From Streptomyces rubiginosohelvolus (GTDB lineage Bacteria > Actinomycetota > Actinomycetes > Streptomycetales > Streptomycetaceae), in NCBI RefSeq assembly GCF_014649875.1, contig NZ_BMTW01000010.1, positions 62,001-126,000 of the forward strand: a DNA stretch of 64,000 nucleotides, in the 5' to 3' direction. Under the pieces are notes generated by a model. The model worked only from the letters and a program-made list of their open reading frames with translations, did not search any database and was not told where the DNA came from. Of the stretch, positions 37,032 to 46,808 are shown in pieces (position 1 is the first letter of the stretch; each line of letters opens with the position of its first letter). A program made the translations under genes and the position numbers.

Positions 37032-37460
37032 ATGCCCGGCCTGCCCGCCGCCCGCCGTACCGTGCTGAAGGGCGCCGCGCTCGCCGGTGCCGCCGGGCTG
37101 GGAGCGGCCGCCTGCTCGACCGAGTCCAAGCTCGGGCATGCCAAGAACCCCACGCCGACCGCCCCCGTTCCCCTCGGCGCGGCCTCCGAGGTGCCGGTCG
37201 GCGGCGCCAAGCTCTACCGGGAAGCGCGCCTCGTCGTGAGCTGCCCGGCCAAGGGCGAGTACAAGGCGTTCAGCGCCCAGTGCACCCACGGCGGCTGCGT
37301 CCTGACCAAGATCGAGGGCACCGAGGGCCACTGCCCCTGCCACGGCAGCCGCTTCGACACGACCACCGGCGAGGTCATCGAGGGCCCGGCCACCGTGCCG
37401 CTGCCCGCCGTCCCCCTCACCGCCGAGGGCGGAAACCTCGTCGCGGGCCCCGACGCCTGA
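37032..37460 (+). CDS. Tat-exported Rieske (2Fe-2S) lipoprotein
   Basis: 142 residues. Twin-arginine signal RRTVLKG at residues 8-14 is followed by a hydrophobic stretch and a lipobox ending at Cys28 (GAAAC). The Rieske cluster ligands are Cys84/His86 (CTHGGC) and Cys101/His104 (CPCHGS), with Cys89 and Cys103 placed for the stabilising disulfide. It should be folded with its cluster in the cytoplasm and then exported to the outer membrane face. The redox partner is unknown; it is not part of a visible bc complex operon. Confidence 0.93.
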   Translation: MPGLPAARRTVLKGAALAGAAGLGAAACSTESKLGHAKNPTPTAPVPLGAASEVPVGGAKLYREARLVVSCPAKGEYKAFSAQCTHGGCVLTKIEGTEGHCPCHGSRFDTTTGEVIEGPATVPLPAVPLTAEGGNLVAGPDA

Positions 37461-37514
37461 ACCACGGACGCTCCTGAACCACGAGCGCTGCCTCGTCGGC
37501 TCACCGGCCGTGCC

Positions 37515-38447
37515 TCACTCCCAGTCCCAGTCGATCCCGATCAGCCCCGGCCGTACGCCCTCCTCCACCAGGTGCACGGTCCGGTGCCGGCCGGTCAGCG
37601 TGAGGTCCCCGCGGGCCCCGCGCGCCGCTCCCGCCGACGCCTGGGCGAACCGGCGGCACCGCACCGGGAGCGCGGCCTCGTCGAAGCCGACCTGGAGCAC
37701 GTACTGGCCGCCCCCGAAGGTGAAGCCGCGCACGTACTCACCGCTCGCCCCACCCGTACCGTCGTCGAAGCCGTAACCGAAGAGGTACGTCTCGCCGGAC
37801 CGCAGCCGGGTGTCGAACAGCAGCTCCGCCACCAGCACCCCCGCGACACCGTCCCAGCGGACCCGGCCCGTCCGGCAGTTCTCCAGGGCCCGCACCGCGA
37901 TCCGCGACGGGTCGCAGCCGGGGTCGCCCCGGTGCACCGCGAGGTAGCGGTCCACGCCGTCCCGGTGCGCGCGCACCACATGGCGGGAGGTGCGGCCCGC
38001 CAGCTCCCGGCGCGCCCCGATCCGTACCCGCTCCTGGTGGCCCACCGTGTGCAGCCCGCCGTCCACGGGTGACTCCATCGCCGCGAGGAGCCGCTCCACC
38101 GAGCCCGACGCCTCCATCAGCGACCGGTACGAGCGTCCCGCCGGGCGGTCCCCCTCGCCCGGGGTGTCGCCGTCGCGCAGCAGCCGCAGCAGCGAGTCGT
38201 CCGGCAGCGCGAGCACCTCCTCCAGCGCCTGCACGGCCCGCAGCGACTCGGCCCGCCGGGGGCGGCGCACTCCCTGCTGCCAGTAACTGAGGCTGGTCAC
38301 CCCGAGCTTGACGCCCCGGTGCGCCAGATGGTGCTGCACCCGCTGGAGCGGCAGCCCGCGCACCGACAGGGCCGTGCGCAACGCCAGATGGAACGGTCCG
38401 GTCCGCAGAACCTGCGCCAGTTCGGTCTCGGTCTCGGTCTGCCGCAT
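37515..38447 (-). CDS. Helix-turn-helix domain protein of unknown target
   Basis: 310 residues. The N-terminal ~60 residues form an XRE-like helix-turn-helix (LALRTALSVRGLPLQRVQHHLAHRG followed by LSYWQQGVRRPRRAES). The remaining ~230 residues are a predicted alpha/beta domain with no recognised family; notable blocks are RVRWDGVAGVLVAELLFDTRL and ETYLFGYGFDD. It looks like a Streptomyces-lineage regulator in which the C-terminal part senses or interacts. It is divergent from the secreted protease gene. Confidence 0.75.
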   Translation of the reverse strand: MRQTETETELAQVLRTGPFHLALRTALSVRGLPLQRVQHHLAHRGVKLGVTSLSYWQQGVRRPRRAESLRAVQALEEVLALPDDSLLRLLRDGDTPGEGDRPAGRSYRSLMEASGSVERLLAAMESPVDGGLHTVGHQERVRIGARRELAGRTSRHVVRAHRDGVDRYLAVHRGDPGCDPSRIAVRALENCRTGRVRWDGVAGVLVAELLFDTRLRSGETYLFGYGFDDGTGGASGEYVRGFTFGGGQYVLQVGFDEAALPVRCRRFAQASAGAARGARGDLTLTGRHRTVHLVEEGVRPGLIGIDWDWE

Positions 38448-38675
38448 GGGCGGGCCTCCGGTGAACGTTCACGTGGGGAGTGGCGACACCGACCCCCGGG
38501 GGATGCGGGGGAGCAGGTGACCGGGGCGGTGCCGTTCACACGGACGCCGTGCCGTTCACACCGTGATGTCACCTCGCATTGAAGCGTGTTGACCTGCTCC
38601 GGACAACGCCGGATGCTCTTCGTCAGCGTCCGGACGCGCTCCTCCGATCCCCACCCCCGTTTCGGGAGGAACGCC

Positions 38676-39311
38676 ATGCGCAACCGAAAAGTCAGCCCCA
38701 GACGGTCCCTGAGGTCCGGAAGGCGCGGAAAACTCTCGTTCACAGCCCTTCTGGCCGCCGCCCTCCTCGCCGTCCCCGCGGCCACCGCCACCGCCGTCCA
38801 GTCCCCCGCCACGACCGGCTCCACCGTCGCCGCCGCCCAGCGGCTCAACATCACCATGCAGGCGCAGCAGCAGAGCAACTGGTGCTGGGCGGCCGGCGGC
38901 AACACCATCGCCGCCTGGTTCGGCCGGAACTACTCCCAGAACCAGTTCTGCAACGCCGCCTTCAACCGCAACCAGAACACCCAGTGCCCCAACTCGCAGG
39001 CCACCCTGGGCAATGTCCAGACCGGCCTGTCCTGGGCCGGGGTCAGGCCCGGCAGTTACGTCACCGGCTGGCTGCGCTACCCGACCGTGCAGGCCGAGAT
39101 ATCCGCCCAGCGCCCCATCGAGACCCGGATCCAGTGGTCGTCCGGCGGCGGCCACATGCATGTCATCTACGGGTACGACGACGCCAACAGCTGGGTCTAC
39201 TGGGGCGATCCCTGGCCCTCCAGCGACCGCTACAACTGGGCCTCACACGCCTGGTACGTGAACAACAACGAGTTCTCCTGGACCCACTCGCTCTACCGGA
39301 TCGGGGCGTGA
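38676..39311 (+). CDS. Secreted papain-like (C39/C70-type) cysteine protease
   Basis: 211 residues from ATG 38676 (GGGAGGA upstream). A basic n-region and hydrophobic core with cleavage near ATATA form a Sec signal peptide. The catalytic Cys70 lies in SNWCWAAGG, His160 in GGGHMHVIYGY and an Asp/Asn in YWGDPW, matching the papain-like AvrRpt2/C39-2 group. The nearest such proteins are secreted staphopain- or effector-type proteases. The next gene starts 4 nt after the stop and is probably a functional partner. Confidence 0.88.
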   Translation: MRNRKVSPRRSLRSGRRGKLSFTALLAAALLAVPAATATAVQSPATTGSTVAAAQRLNITMQAQQQSNWCWAAGGNTIAAWFGRNYSQNQFCNAAFNRNQNTQCPNSQATLGNVQTGLSWAGVRPGSYVTGWLRYPTVQAEISAQRPIETRIQWSSGGGHMHVIYGYDDANSWVYWGDPWPSSDRYNWASHAWYVNNNEFSWTHSLYRIGA

Positions 39312-39315
39312 GGAC

Positions 39316-40266
39316 ATGAACTCCACCACCCGGCGCACAGCCACCACGCGGAACGCGGCCGCCACCCGGCGTATCGCCGTAGCCACCGCCCTCACCGGTG
39401 CCGCCCTGTTCACCGCCGCCGCTCCCGCCCTCGCCGACAGCGGCCCCGCCGCCCCGCCGAAGCTGACCGCGTCGACCCTCGAAGCCGCCCACGAGGCCGC
39501 GGCCGAGCCGGAGACTCTGGACACCCTGTCCCGGTTCTTCGCCCGGGAGGGCGCGGTGAGCAGGAAGGCGAGCGCACCGAGGATCGAGGGCGAGGCCGTG
39601 CCCGTACGTACGCTCTCGGCCGCCTTCGTCGCCGGAGAGCCCGGGGCCGCCCCGAGCACCCTGGACTACCTCGCCAGCACCGCCGTCTCCTCCGACGGCC
39701 AGAGGGCCTCCCTGTGGACCCTCCCCGGGGCGGGCGGCAGCGGTGACTGGCAGGTGGTGAACATCGCCACGGGCGACGACGAGGCCCGTTACGTCGCCCA
39801 GGGGGCCCGAGCGCTCCCCGGCGGCACCGTCTTCCGCGAACCGCAGATCGACGCCTGGTACGTCCACGACGGCTCCCGGGTGCTCCCGCTCGACCAGGAC
39901 GCGAAGGCCGCCGTCGGAGCGAAGGGCGCCACGCTCGACGCCTACCGGGCCCGGGTGAAGGAGGCGTACGGCGACAAGCTGCCCGGCTCGGGATACGCCC
40001 GCTCCGGCAAGGCGGGCGGCTACGGCCCCGACGCGGCCGGCGGACCGGCCACCGGACCCGCTCCCGCCCCCGGCCCTGTCTCGGGCCCGGCGGCGGACCG
40101 CGGCGGAAGCCCCGCACTGGCCGGCGCGGCCCAGGGCCCCGACACGGCCCTGACCGCGGTCTCCACCACCGCCGGGGTCGGGGCGCTGCTCGCCCTGGTC
40201 CTGTGCGGGGCCGCCGCGCTGCGCCGCCGGAGCCGTACCGGGCGATCCCCGGCCACGGACGCCTGA
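39316..40266 (+). CDS. Membrane-anchored secreted protein coupled to the papain-like protease
   Basis: 316 residues. Signal peptide ending near ALAD (residue 41), an extracellular domain of about 200 residues without recognised fold, a Pro/Gly/Ala-rich spacer (about 230-275), then one C-terminal membrane helix (GVGALLALVLCGAAAL) and a short Arg-rich tail. No LPxTG. It begins 4 nt after the protease stop, so both are made together. It may be the protease's anchor, inhibitor, chaperone or substrate; no family supports a choice. Confidence 0.8.
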   Translation: MNSTTRRTATTRNAAATRRIAVATALTGAALFTAAAPALADSGPAAPPKLTASTLEAAHEAAAEPETLDTLSRFFAREGAVSRKASAPRIEGEAVPVRTLSAAFVAGEPGAAPSTLDYLASTAVSSDGQRASLWTLPGAGGSGDWQVVNIATGDDEARYVAQGARALPGGTVFREPQIDAWYVHDGSRVLPLDQDAKAAVGAKGATLDAYRARVKEAYGDKLPGSGYARSGKAGGYGPDAAGGPATGPAPAPGPVSGPAADRGGSPALAGAAQGPDTALTAVSTTAGVGALLALVLCGAAALRRRSRTGRSPATDA

Positions 40267-40369
40267 GCGGCGACTTCAGCGGCCTACAGGCCCGCGCTCC
40301 GGGGTGCGGAACACCCCACGGCACTCCGGAGCGCGGCACCGCCCCCGGCCATACTTGAGGACGACGCAC

Positions 40370-40391
40370 TGTCACTGCCCGCAAGTAGGGT
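40370..40391 (+). promoter_or_regulatory. RecA-NDp/PafBC-like DNA-damage promoter of uvrC
   Basis: TGTCACTG (40370-40377), 8 nt, then TAGGGT (40386-40391): seven of eight bases of the upstream box, exact spacing and a matching -10. The -10 box ends 7 nt before the uvrC ATG, so the mRNA should be leaderless, as for uvrB and ogt. Confidence 0.72.
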
Positions 40392-40398
40392 GTGAGAC

Positions 40399-42456
40399 AT
40401 GGCAGACCCCTCCAGCTACCGCCCCAAGCCGGGACAGATCCCCGACTCCCCGGGGGTCTACAAGTTCCGCGACGAGCACCGCCGGGTGATCTACGTCGGG
40501 AAGGCCAAGAACCTGCGCCAGCGCGTGGCCAACTACTTCCAGGACCTGGCGGGCCTCCACCCGCGTACGCGCACGATGGTCACCACCGCCGCGTCCGTCG
40601 AGTGGACGGTCGTCTCCACCGAGGTCGAGGCGCTCCAGCTGGAGTACTCCTGGATCAAGGAGTTCGACCCCCGGTTCAACGTCAAGTACCGGGACGACAA
40701 GAGCTATCCCTACCTCGCGGTCACGCTCAACGAGGAGTTCCCCCGCGTCCAGGTCATGCGCGGCGCCAAGAAGAAGGGCGTGCGCTACTTCGGTCCGTAC
40801 GGCCACGCCTGGGCGATCCGCGAGACGGTCGACCTGATGCTCCGCGTCTTCCCCGTCCGCACCTGCTCCGCCGGGGTCTTCAAGAACGCCGCCCGCACCG
40901 GCCGCCCCTGCCTGCTGGGCTACATCGGCAAGTGCTCCGCCCCCTGCGTCGGACGGGTCACCCCCGAGGAACACCGCGAGCTGGCCCAGGACTTCTGCGA
41001 CTTCATGGCGGGGCGCACCGGCACCTACATCCGCCGCCTGGAGAAGGACATGATGCAGGCGGCCGAGGAGATGGAGTACGAGCGGGCCGCCCGCCTCCGC
41101 GACGACGCCGAGGCCCTCAAGCGGGCCATGGAGAAGAGCGCGGTCGTCCTGGCCGACGCCACCGACGCCGACCTGATCGCCGTCGCCGAGGACGAGCTGG
41201 AGGCCGCCCTCCAGATCTTCCACGTACGCGGCGGCCGGGTGCGCGGCCAGCGCGGCTGGGTCACCGACAAGGTCGAGGCGGTCGACACCTCCGGCCTCGT
41301 CGAGCATGCCCTCCAGCAGCTGTACGGGGAGGAGCGCGGCGACGCCGTCCCCAAGGAGGTCCTGGTCCCCGCCCTGCCCGAGGACACCGAAGCGGTCTCC
41401 CAGTGGCTCGCCGAGCGCCGGGGCTCCCAGGTCAGCCTGCGCATCCCGCAGCGCGGCGACAAGAAGGACCTCATGGCCACGGTCCAGCGCAACGCCCAGC
41501 AGGCCCTCGGGCTGCACAAGACCAAGCGCGCCTCCGACCTGACCACCCGCTCCCGCGCCCTGGAGGAGATCGCCGAGGCGCTGGGTCTCGACACCGCCCC
41601 GCTGCGCATCGAGTGCTACGACATCTCCCACCTGCAGGGCGACGACGTGGTGGCCTCCATGGTGGTCTTCGAGGACGGCCTCGCCCGCAAGAGCGAGTAC
41701 CGCCGCTTCCAGATCAAGGGCTTCGAGGGCCAGGACGACGTCCGCTCGATGCACGAGGTGATCGGCCGCCGCTTCAAGCGCTACCTCCAGGAGAAGGAGC
41801 GCACGGGGGAGTGGGAGGAGCAGACCGGGGACACCCCGGCCGACGGGCCCGCAGCTACCGGCCCCGCCCCCACCGGCCCCGTCCCCGCCGTAGGCCCGAC
41901 CGCCGAGGACGCCGAGCCGCGGGAGGACGACGGCCGCCCCAAGCGGTTCGCCTACCCGCCGCAGCTCGTCGTCGTCGACGGCGGGCAGCCCCAGGTCGCC
42001 GCCGCCCGGCGCGCCCTGGACGAGCTGGGCATCGACGACATCGCCGTCTGCGGCCTCGCCAAGCGCCTCGAAGAGGTCTGGCTCCCCGACGACGACGATC
42101 CCGTGGTCCTGCCCCGCTCCAGCGAGGGCCTCTACCTCCTCCAGCGCGTCCGGGACGAGGCGCACCGCTTCGCCATCACCTATCAGCGGGCCAAACGCGC
42201 CAAGCGCATCCGCACCAGCCCCCTCGACGACGTGTCCGGCCTCGGCGAGACCCGGAAGCAGGCACTGATCAAGCATTTCGGCTCGGTGAAGAAGCTCCGG
42301 CAGGCGACAATCGACGAGATCTGCGAGGTCCCCGGGATAGGGCGAAGGACGGCGGAATCGGTGGCCGCCGCCCTCGCCTCGACCGCTCCCGCGGCACCTG
42401 CCGTGAACACGGCCACAGGAGAGATCATTGAAGAGGACGACGGGGGCAGCTCATGA
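40399..42456 (+). CDS. uvrC: Excinuclease ABC subunit C
   Basis: 685-residue UvrC that makes both incisions around a lesion after UvrB. The N-terminal GIY-YIG nuclease reads GVYKFRDEHRRVIYVGKAKNLRQR. A UVR domain for UvrB contact is around residue 215-250. The RNase H-like domain starts near 375 (IECYDISHLQG); a C-terminal tandem HhH includes VSGLGETRKQALIKHFGS. A Pro/Thr/Ala-rich insertion (about 475-515) interrupts the RNase H domain, lineage-specific. Its stop overlaps the rapZ start (ATGA). Confidence 0.97.
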   Translation: MADPSSYRPKPGQIPDSPGVYKFRDEHRRVIYVGKAKNLRQRVANYFQDLAGLHPRTRTMVTTAASVEWTVVSTEVEALQLEYSWIKEFDPRFNVKYRDDKSYPYLAVTLNEEFPRVQVMRGAKKKGVRYFGPYGHAWAIRETVDLMLRVFPVRTCSAGVFKNAARTGRPCLLGYIGKCSAPCVGRVTPEEHRELAQDFCDFMAGRTGTYIRRLEKDMMQAAEEMEYERAARLRDDAEALKRAMEKSAVVLADATDADLIAVAEDELEAALQIFHVRGGRVRGQRGWVTDKVEAVDTSGLVEHALQQLYGEERGDAVPKEVLVPALPEDTEAVSQWLAERRGSQVSLRIPQRGDKKDLMATVQRNAQQALGLHKTKRASDLTTRSRALEEIAEALGLDTAPLRIECYDISHLQGDDVVASMVVFEDGLARKSEYRRFQIKGFEGQDDVRSMHEVIGRRFKRYLQEKERTGEWEEQTGDTPADGPAATGPAPTGPVPAVGPTAEDAEPREDDGRPKRFAYPPQLVVVDGGQPQVAAARRALDELGIDDIAVCGLAKRLEEVWLPDDDDPVVLPRSSEGLYLLQRVRDEAHRFAITYQRAKRAKRIRTSPLDDVSGLGETRKQALIKHFGSVKKLRQATIDEICEVPGIGRRTAESVAAALASTAPAAPAVNTATGEIIEEDDGGSS

Positions 42457-43412
42457 CCGAGAACAGCCACGAGACCGCACAGCACACCGCAGACCGAGCA
42501 GACGGAGCAGCAGACGTGAGTACGAACACCCCGAACGAGACGGGTGACGCGGCCATCCCCGAGCTGGTGATCATCTCCGGGATGTCCGGCGCCGGCCGCA
42601 GCACCGCCGCCAAGTGTCTGGAGGACCTCGGCTGGTTCGTCGTCGACAACCTGCCGCCCGCGCTGATCCCCACCATGGTCGAGCTCGGCGCCCGCTCCCA
42701 GGGCAACGTCGCCCGGATCGCCGTCGTCGTCGACGTACGCGGCCGGCGCTTCTTCGACAACCTCCGCGAGTCCCTCGCGGACCTGGAGGCCAAGCACGTC
42801 ACCCGGCGGATCGTCTTCCTGGAGTCCTCCGACGACGCCCTCGTGCGCCGCTTCGAGTCCGTCCGCCGCCCGCACCCCCTCCAGGGCGACGGGCGCATCG
42901 TCGACGGCATCGCGGCCGAGCGCGACCTGCTGCGCGAGCTGCGCGGCGACGCCGACCTGGTCATCGACACCTCCAGCCTCAACGTGCACGAGCTGCGGGC
43001 CAAGATGGACGCCCAGTTCGCGGGCGAGTCGGAGCCGGAGCTGCGGGCCACGGTGATGTCCTTCGGCTACAAGTACGGCCTGCCCGTCGACGCCGACCTC
43101 GTCGTCGACTGCCGCTTCCTGCCCAACCCGCACTGGGTTCCCGAGCTGCGCCCCTTCACCGGCGTCAACGAGGAGGTGTCCGACTACGTCTTCGACCAGC
43201 CGGGCGCCAAGGAGTTCCTCAACCAGTACACCGAGCTGCTCCAGCTGATCGCCGCGGGCTACCGCCGCGAGGGCAAGCGGTACGTGACCATCGCCGTGGG
43301 CTGCACCGGGGGCAAGCACCGCTCCGTCGCCATGTCCGAGAAGCTCTCCGCCCGCCTCGCCGCCGAAGGCATCGAGACCGTCCTCGTGCACCGCGACATG
43401 GGGCGAGAGTGA
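42453..43412 (+). CDS. rapZ: RapZ-family nucleotide-binding protein (RNase adapter/YvcJ)
   Basis: 319-residue RapZ/YvcJ protein. Walker A GMSGAGRS is at residues 43-50, Walker B-like VARIAVVVDVRGRRFF follows, and the C-terminal RapZ domain ends with TIAVGCTGGKHRSVAM. In enterobacteria it guides RNase E to small RNAs; in Gram-positives it binds nucleotides. The first ~35 residues are a variable Thr/Asp-rich tail; an in-frame GTG at residue 22 could be the real start. Stop/start overlaps on both sides (uvrC ATGA, yvcK GTGA) show a coupled cluster. Confidence 0.95.
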   Translation: MTENSHETAQHTADRADGAADVSTNTPNETGDAAIPELVIISGMSGAGRSTAAKCLEDLGWFVVDNLPPALIPTMVELGARSQGNVARIAVVVDVRGRRFFDNLRESLADLEAKHVTRRIVFLESSDDALVRRFESVRRPHPLQGDGRIVDGIAAERDLLRELRGDADLVIDTSSLNVHELRAKMDAQFAGESEPELRATVMSFGYKYGLPVDADLVVDCRFLPNPHWVPELRPFTGVNEEVSDYVFDQPGAKEFLNQYTELLQLIAAGYRREGKRYVTIAVGCTGGKHRSVAMSEKLSARLAAEGIETVLVHRDMGRE

Positions 43413-44443
43413 CCGGACGCAATCTGCGGATGCGGCGCCTGAGCCGCGCCACATCGGCGCTCTCGGGCCGCAAGCGCGGTGCTCAGCCCAAGGTCGTCGC
43501 GCTCGGCGGCGGCATGGGCCTCTCGGCGTCCCTGACGGCGCTGCGCCGGATCACCGGCGATCTCACGGCCGTGGTCACCGTCGCCGACGACGGCGGCTCC
43601 AGCGGCCGGCTGCGCGAGGAGCTGGGCGTGCTGCCGCCCGGCGACCTCCGCAAGGCGCTCGCCGCGCTGTGCGGCGACGACGACTGGGGCCGCACCTGGT
43701 CCCAGGTGGTCCAGCACCGGTTCGAGTCCAAGGGCGACCTGCACGGGCACGCGGTCGGCAATCTGCTGATCGTCGCCCTCTGGGAGCAGCTCGGCGACCA
43801 CGTCCAGGCGCTCGACCTGGTCGGCAAGCTGCTCGGCGCGCACGGCCGGGTGCTGCCGATGTCGGCAGTCCCGCTGGAGCTCCAGGCGCTGGTCAAGGGC
43901 CACGACCCCGACCTGCCCGACGCGATCGTCACCGTGCGCGGCCAGGCCACGGTGGCGCTCACGCCCGGCGAGGTGCAGTCCGTGCACGTGGTCCCGCCCG
44001 ACCCGCCGGCCGTCCCGGAGGCCGTCGCGGCGGTCCTGGACGCCGACTGGGTGGTTCTCGGCCCCGGCTCCTGGTTCTCCTCGGTGATCCCGCACCTCCT
44101 CGTGCCGGAGCTGCTCGACGCCCTGGTCACCACGAAGGCCCGCAAGGTCCTCTCGCTGAACCTCGCACCCCAGCCCGGCGAAACAGAAGGCTTCTCACCG
44201 CAGCGTCATTTGGAGGTTTTGGGGCGACACGCCCCTAAACTCGCCTTGGACGTGGTGCTGGCCGACGAGGCCGCCGTGCCCGACCGTGAGTCCCTCGCCG
44301 ACGCCGCCCAGCGGCTCGGAGCCGCGGTCGAGCTGGCGCCGGTGGCATCGCCCGACGGCGTTCCGGTCCATGATCAGGAGCTGTTGGCCGCCGCGTACGA
44401 CCGTATTTTTCGGATGCATGGAAGGATCGGCCCATGGCGATGA
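43409..44443 (+). CDS. yvcK: YvcK/CofD-like nucleotide-sugar-binding regulator
   Basis: 344-residue YvcK-family protein (also called CuvA or gluconeogenesis factor). The N-terminal GGGMGLSASLTALRRITGDLTAVVTVADDGGSSGRLR is the phosphate/nucleotide-sugar loop; GHAVGNLLIVALWE and VLGPGSWFSSVIPHLL are further family blocks. It binds UDP-GlcNAc in studied organisms and ties wall precursor levels to metabolism. GTG 43409 overlaps the rapZ stop; the last codons overlap whiA by 10 nt. The conserved order rapZ-yvcK-whiA is found in most Gram-positives. Confidence 0.95.
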   Translation: MTGRNLRMRRLSRATSALSGRKRGAQPKVVALGGGMGLSASLTALRRITGDLTAVVTVADDGGSSGRLREELGVLPPGDLRKALAALCGDDDWGRTWSQVVQHRFESKGDLHGHAVGNLLIVALWEQLGDHVQALDLVGKLLGAHGRVLPMSAVPLELQALVKGHDPDLPDAIVTVRGQATVALTPGEVQSVHVVPPDPPAVPEAVAAVLDADWVVLGPGSWFSSVIPHLLVPELLDALVTTKARKVLSLNLAPQPGETEGFSPQRHLEVLGRHAPKLALDVVLADEAAVPDRESLADAAQRLGAAVELAPVASPDGVPVHDQELLAAAYDRIFRMHGRIGPWR

Positions 44444-45423
44444 CGCCAGCGGTGAAGAACGAAATCTCTCATCTTCCCGTCACCCGGACCTGCTGCAGGA
44501 AAGCAGAGGTCTCGGCGATTCTTCGGTTCGCGGGCGGGCTGCACCTGGTGAGCGGCCGGATTGTGATCGAGGCGGAGCTGGACACCGGCAACGCCGCCCG
44601 CCGCCTCAAGCGCGACATCCTGGAGATCTTCGGGCACAGCTCGGAGCTGATCGTGATGGCCCCCGGCGGACTGCGGCGCGGCTCGCGCTACGTCGTACGC
44701 GTGGTGGCGGGCGGCGACCAGCTGGCCCGCCAGACCGGTCTGGTCGACGGCCGCGGCCGGCCGATCCGCGGGCTGCCCCCGCAGGTGGTCTCGGGGGCCA
44801 CCTGCGACGCCGAGGCGGCCTGGCGCGGCGCCTTCCTCGCCCACGGCTCGCTCACCGAGCCCGGCCGCTCCTCCTCCCTGGAGGTCACCTGCCCGGGCCC
44901 CGAGGCGGCCCTCGCCCTGGTCGGCGCGGCCCGCCGGCTCTCCATCGCCGCCAAGGCCCGCGAGGTGCGCGGCGTGGACCGCGTCGTCGTCCGCGACGGC
45001 GACGCGATCGGCGCCCTGCTCACCCGGCTCGGCGCGCACGACGCGGTGCTCGCCTGGGAGGAGCGGCGGATGCGGCGCGAGGTCCGCGCCACGGCCAACC
45101 GGCTCGCCAACTTCGACGACGCGAACCTGCGCCGCTCGGCCCGCGCCGCGGTCGCCGCCGGGGCCCGGGTGGGGCGCGCGCTGGAGATCCTCGGCGAGGA
45201 GGTCCCCGAGCACCTCGCCGCCGCGGGACGGCTGCGCATGGAGCACAAGCAGGCCTCCCTGGAGGAGCTGGGCGCGCTCGCCGACCCGCCGCTGACCAAG
45301 GACGCGGTGGCCGGCCGGATCCGCCGGCTGCTCGCGATGGCCGACAAGCGGGCCCAGGACCTGGGCATCCCGGGGACCGAGGCGACCCTCAGCGAGGAGC
45401 TCGCCGACGGCCTGGTCGGCTGA
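44434..45423 (+). CDS. whiA: Sporulation transcription factor WhiA
   Basis: 329-residue WhiA, a homing-endonuclease-like (LAGLIDADG) N-terminal domain fused to a C-terminal sigma-4-like helix-turn-helix. In Streptomyces it works with WhiB to switch aerial hyphae to sporulation septation, activating ftsZ and ftsK. Visible: EISHLPVTRTCCRKAEVSAILRFAGGLH at the N-terminus, a DLGIPGTEATLSEELADGL-type end and an RLRMEHKQASLEELGALADPPLTKDAV helix-turn-helix region. The start overlaps yvcK by 10 nt. Confidence 0.97.
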   Translation: MAMTPAVKNEISHLPVTRTCCRKAEVSAILRFAGGLHLVSGRIVIEAELDTGNAARRLKRDILEIFGHSSELIVMAPGGLRRGSRYVVRVVAGGDQLARQTGLVDGRGRPIRGLPPQVVSGATCDAEAAWRGAFLAHGSLTEPGRSSSLEVTCPGPEAALALVGAARRLSIAAKAREVRGVDRVVVRDGDAIGALLTRLGAHDAVLAWEERRMRREVRATANRLANFDDANLRRSARAAVAAGARVGRALEILGEEVPEHLAAAGRLRMEHKQASLEELGALADPPLTKDAVAGRIRRLLAMADKRAQDLGIPGTEATLSEELADGLVG

Positions 45424-45684
45424 CTCGGCCGCGAGCGGGGGACGTTGGTCCCGAACCCACCGGGACCTCGGTCCCGGGCCGGCGGGACCCACGTCCCGGC
45501 AGGCGAAACGGAGGTCCGTACTCCTACTGGCGAGTACGGGCCTCCGGCCGTTTCCGGTGGCGCACAGTGCCCCTCTCGATGTCACTCCCCGGCCCTCGGA
45601 GAGGTAGGGTCGGAAGCGGTCGGGGACATCCCTATACAACTCGCCGGCGTCGAAAACCGGCGTACCTAACGAGGAGATCGGTTC
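45424..45684. other. whiA-gap intergenic region
   Basis: 261 bp without a gene. The left part has four alternating TCCCG/CGGGA half-sites (45449-45499) able to form mutually exclusive hairpins. A long imperfect hairpin follows at 45509-45546, and the gap promoter must lie in 45550-45640, though no consensus match stands out. The gap ribosome binding site is GAGGAG at 45671-45676. Confidence 0.55.
45509..45546 (+). terminator. Terminator of the uvrC-whiA cluster
   Basis: CGGAGG-T-CCGTACTC (45509-45523) pairs with GAGTACGG-G-CCTCCG (45532-45546) with a single T·G apposition and an 8-nt loop. It is the most stable hairpin between whiA and gap. Confidence 0.75.
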
Positions 45685-46695
<1,011 letters not shown>

Positions 46696-46727
46696 TCCTC
46701 GGGTCGGCAGGCACATCGATGTGAGTG

Positions 46728-46769
46728 AAGGGGCTCGACCGGCGCAACGGAGCGCGGGTCGAGCCCCTT
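46728..46769 (+). terminator. Intercistronic hairpin between gap and pgk
   Basis: A 13-bp perfect stem AAGGGGCTCGACC (46728-46740) with GGTCGAGCCCCTT (46757-46769) and a 16-nt loop. It may terminate part of the gap transcripts or protect their 3' end. Confidence 0.75.
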
Positions 46770-46808
46770 AGCATGCTCATCGGTCCTTCCAAGGAGTAAA
46801 CGGAACAG

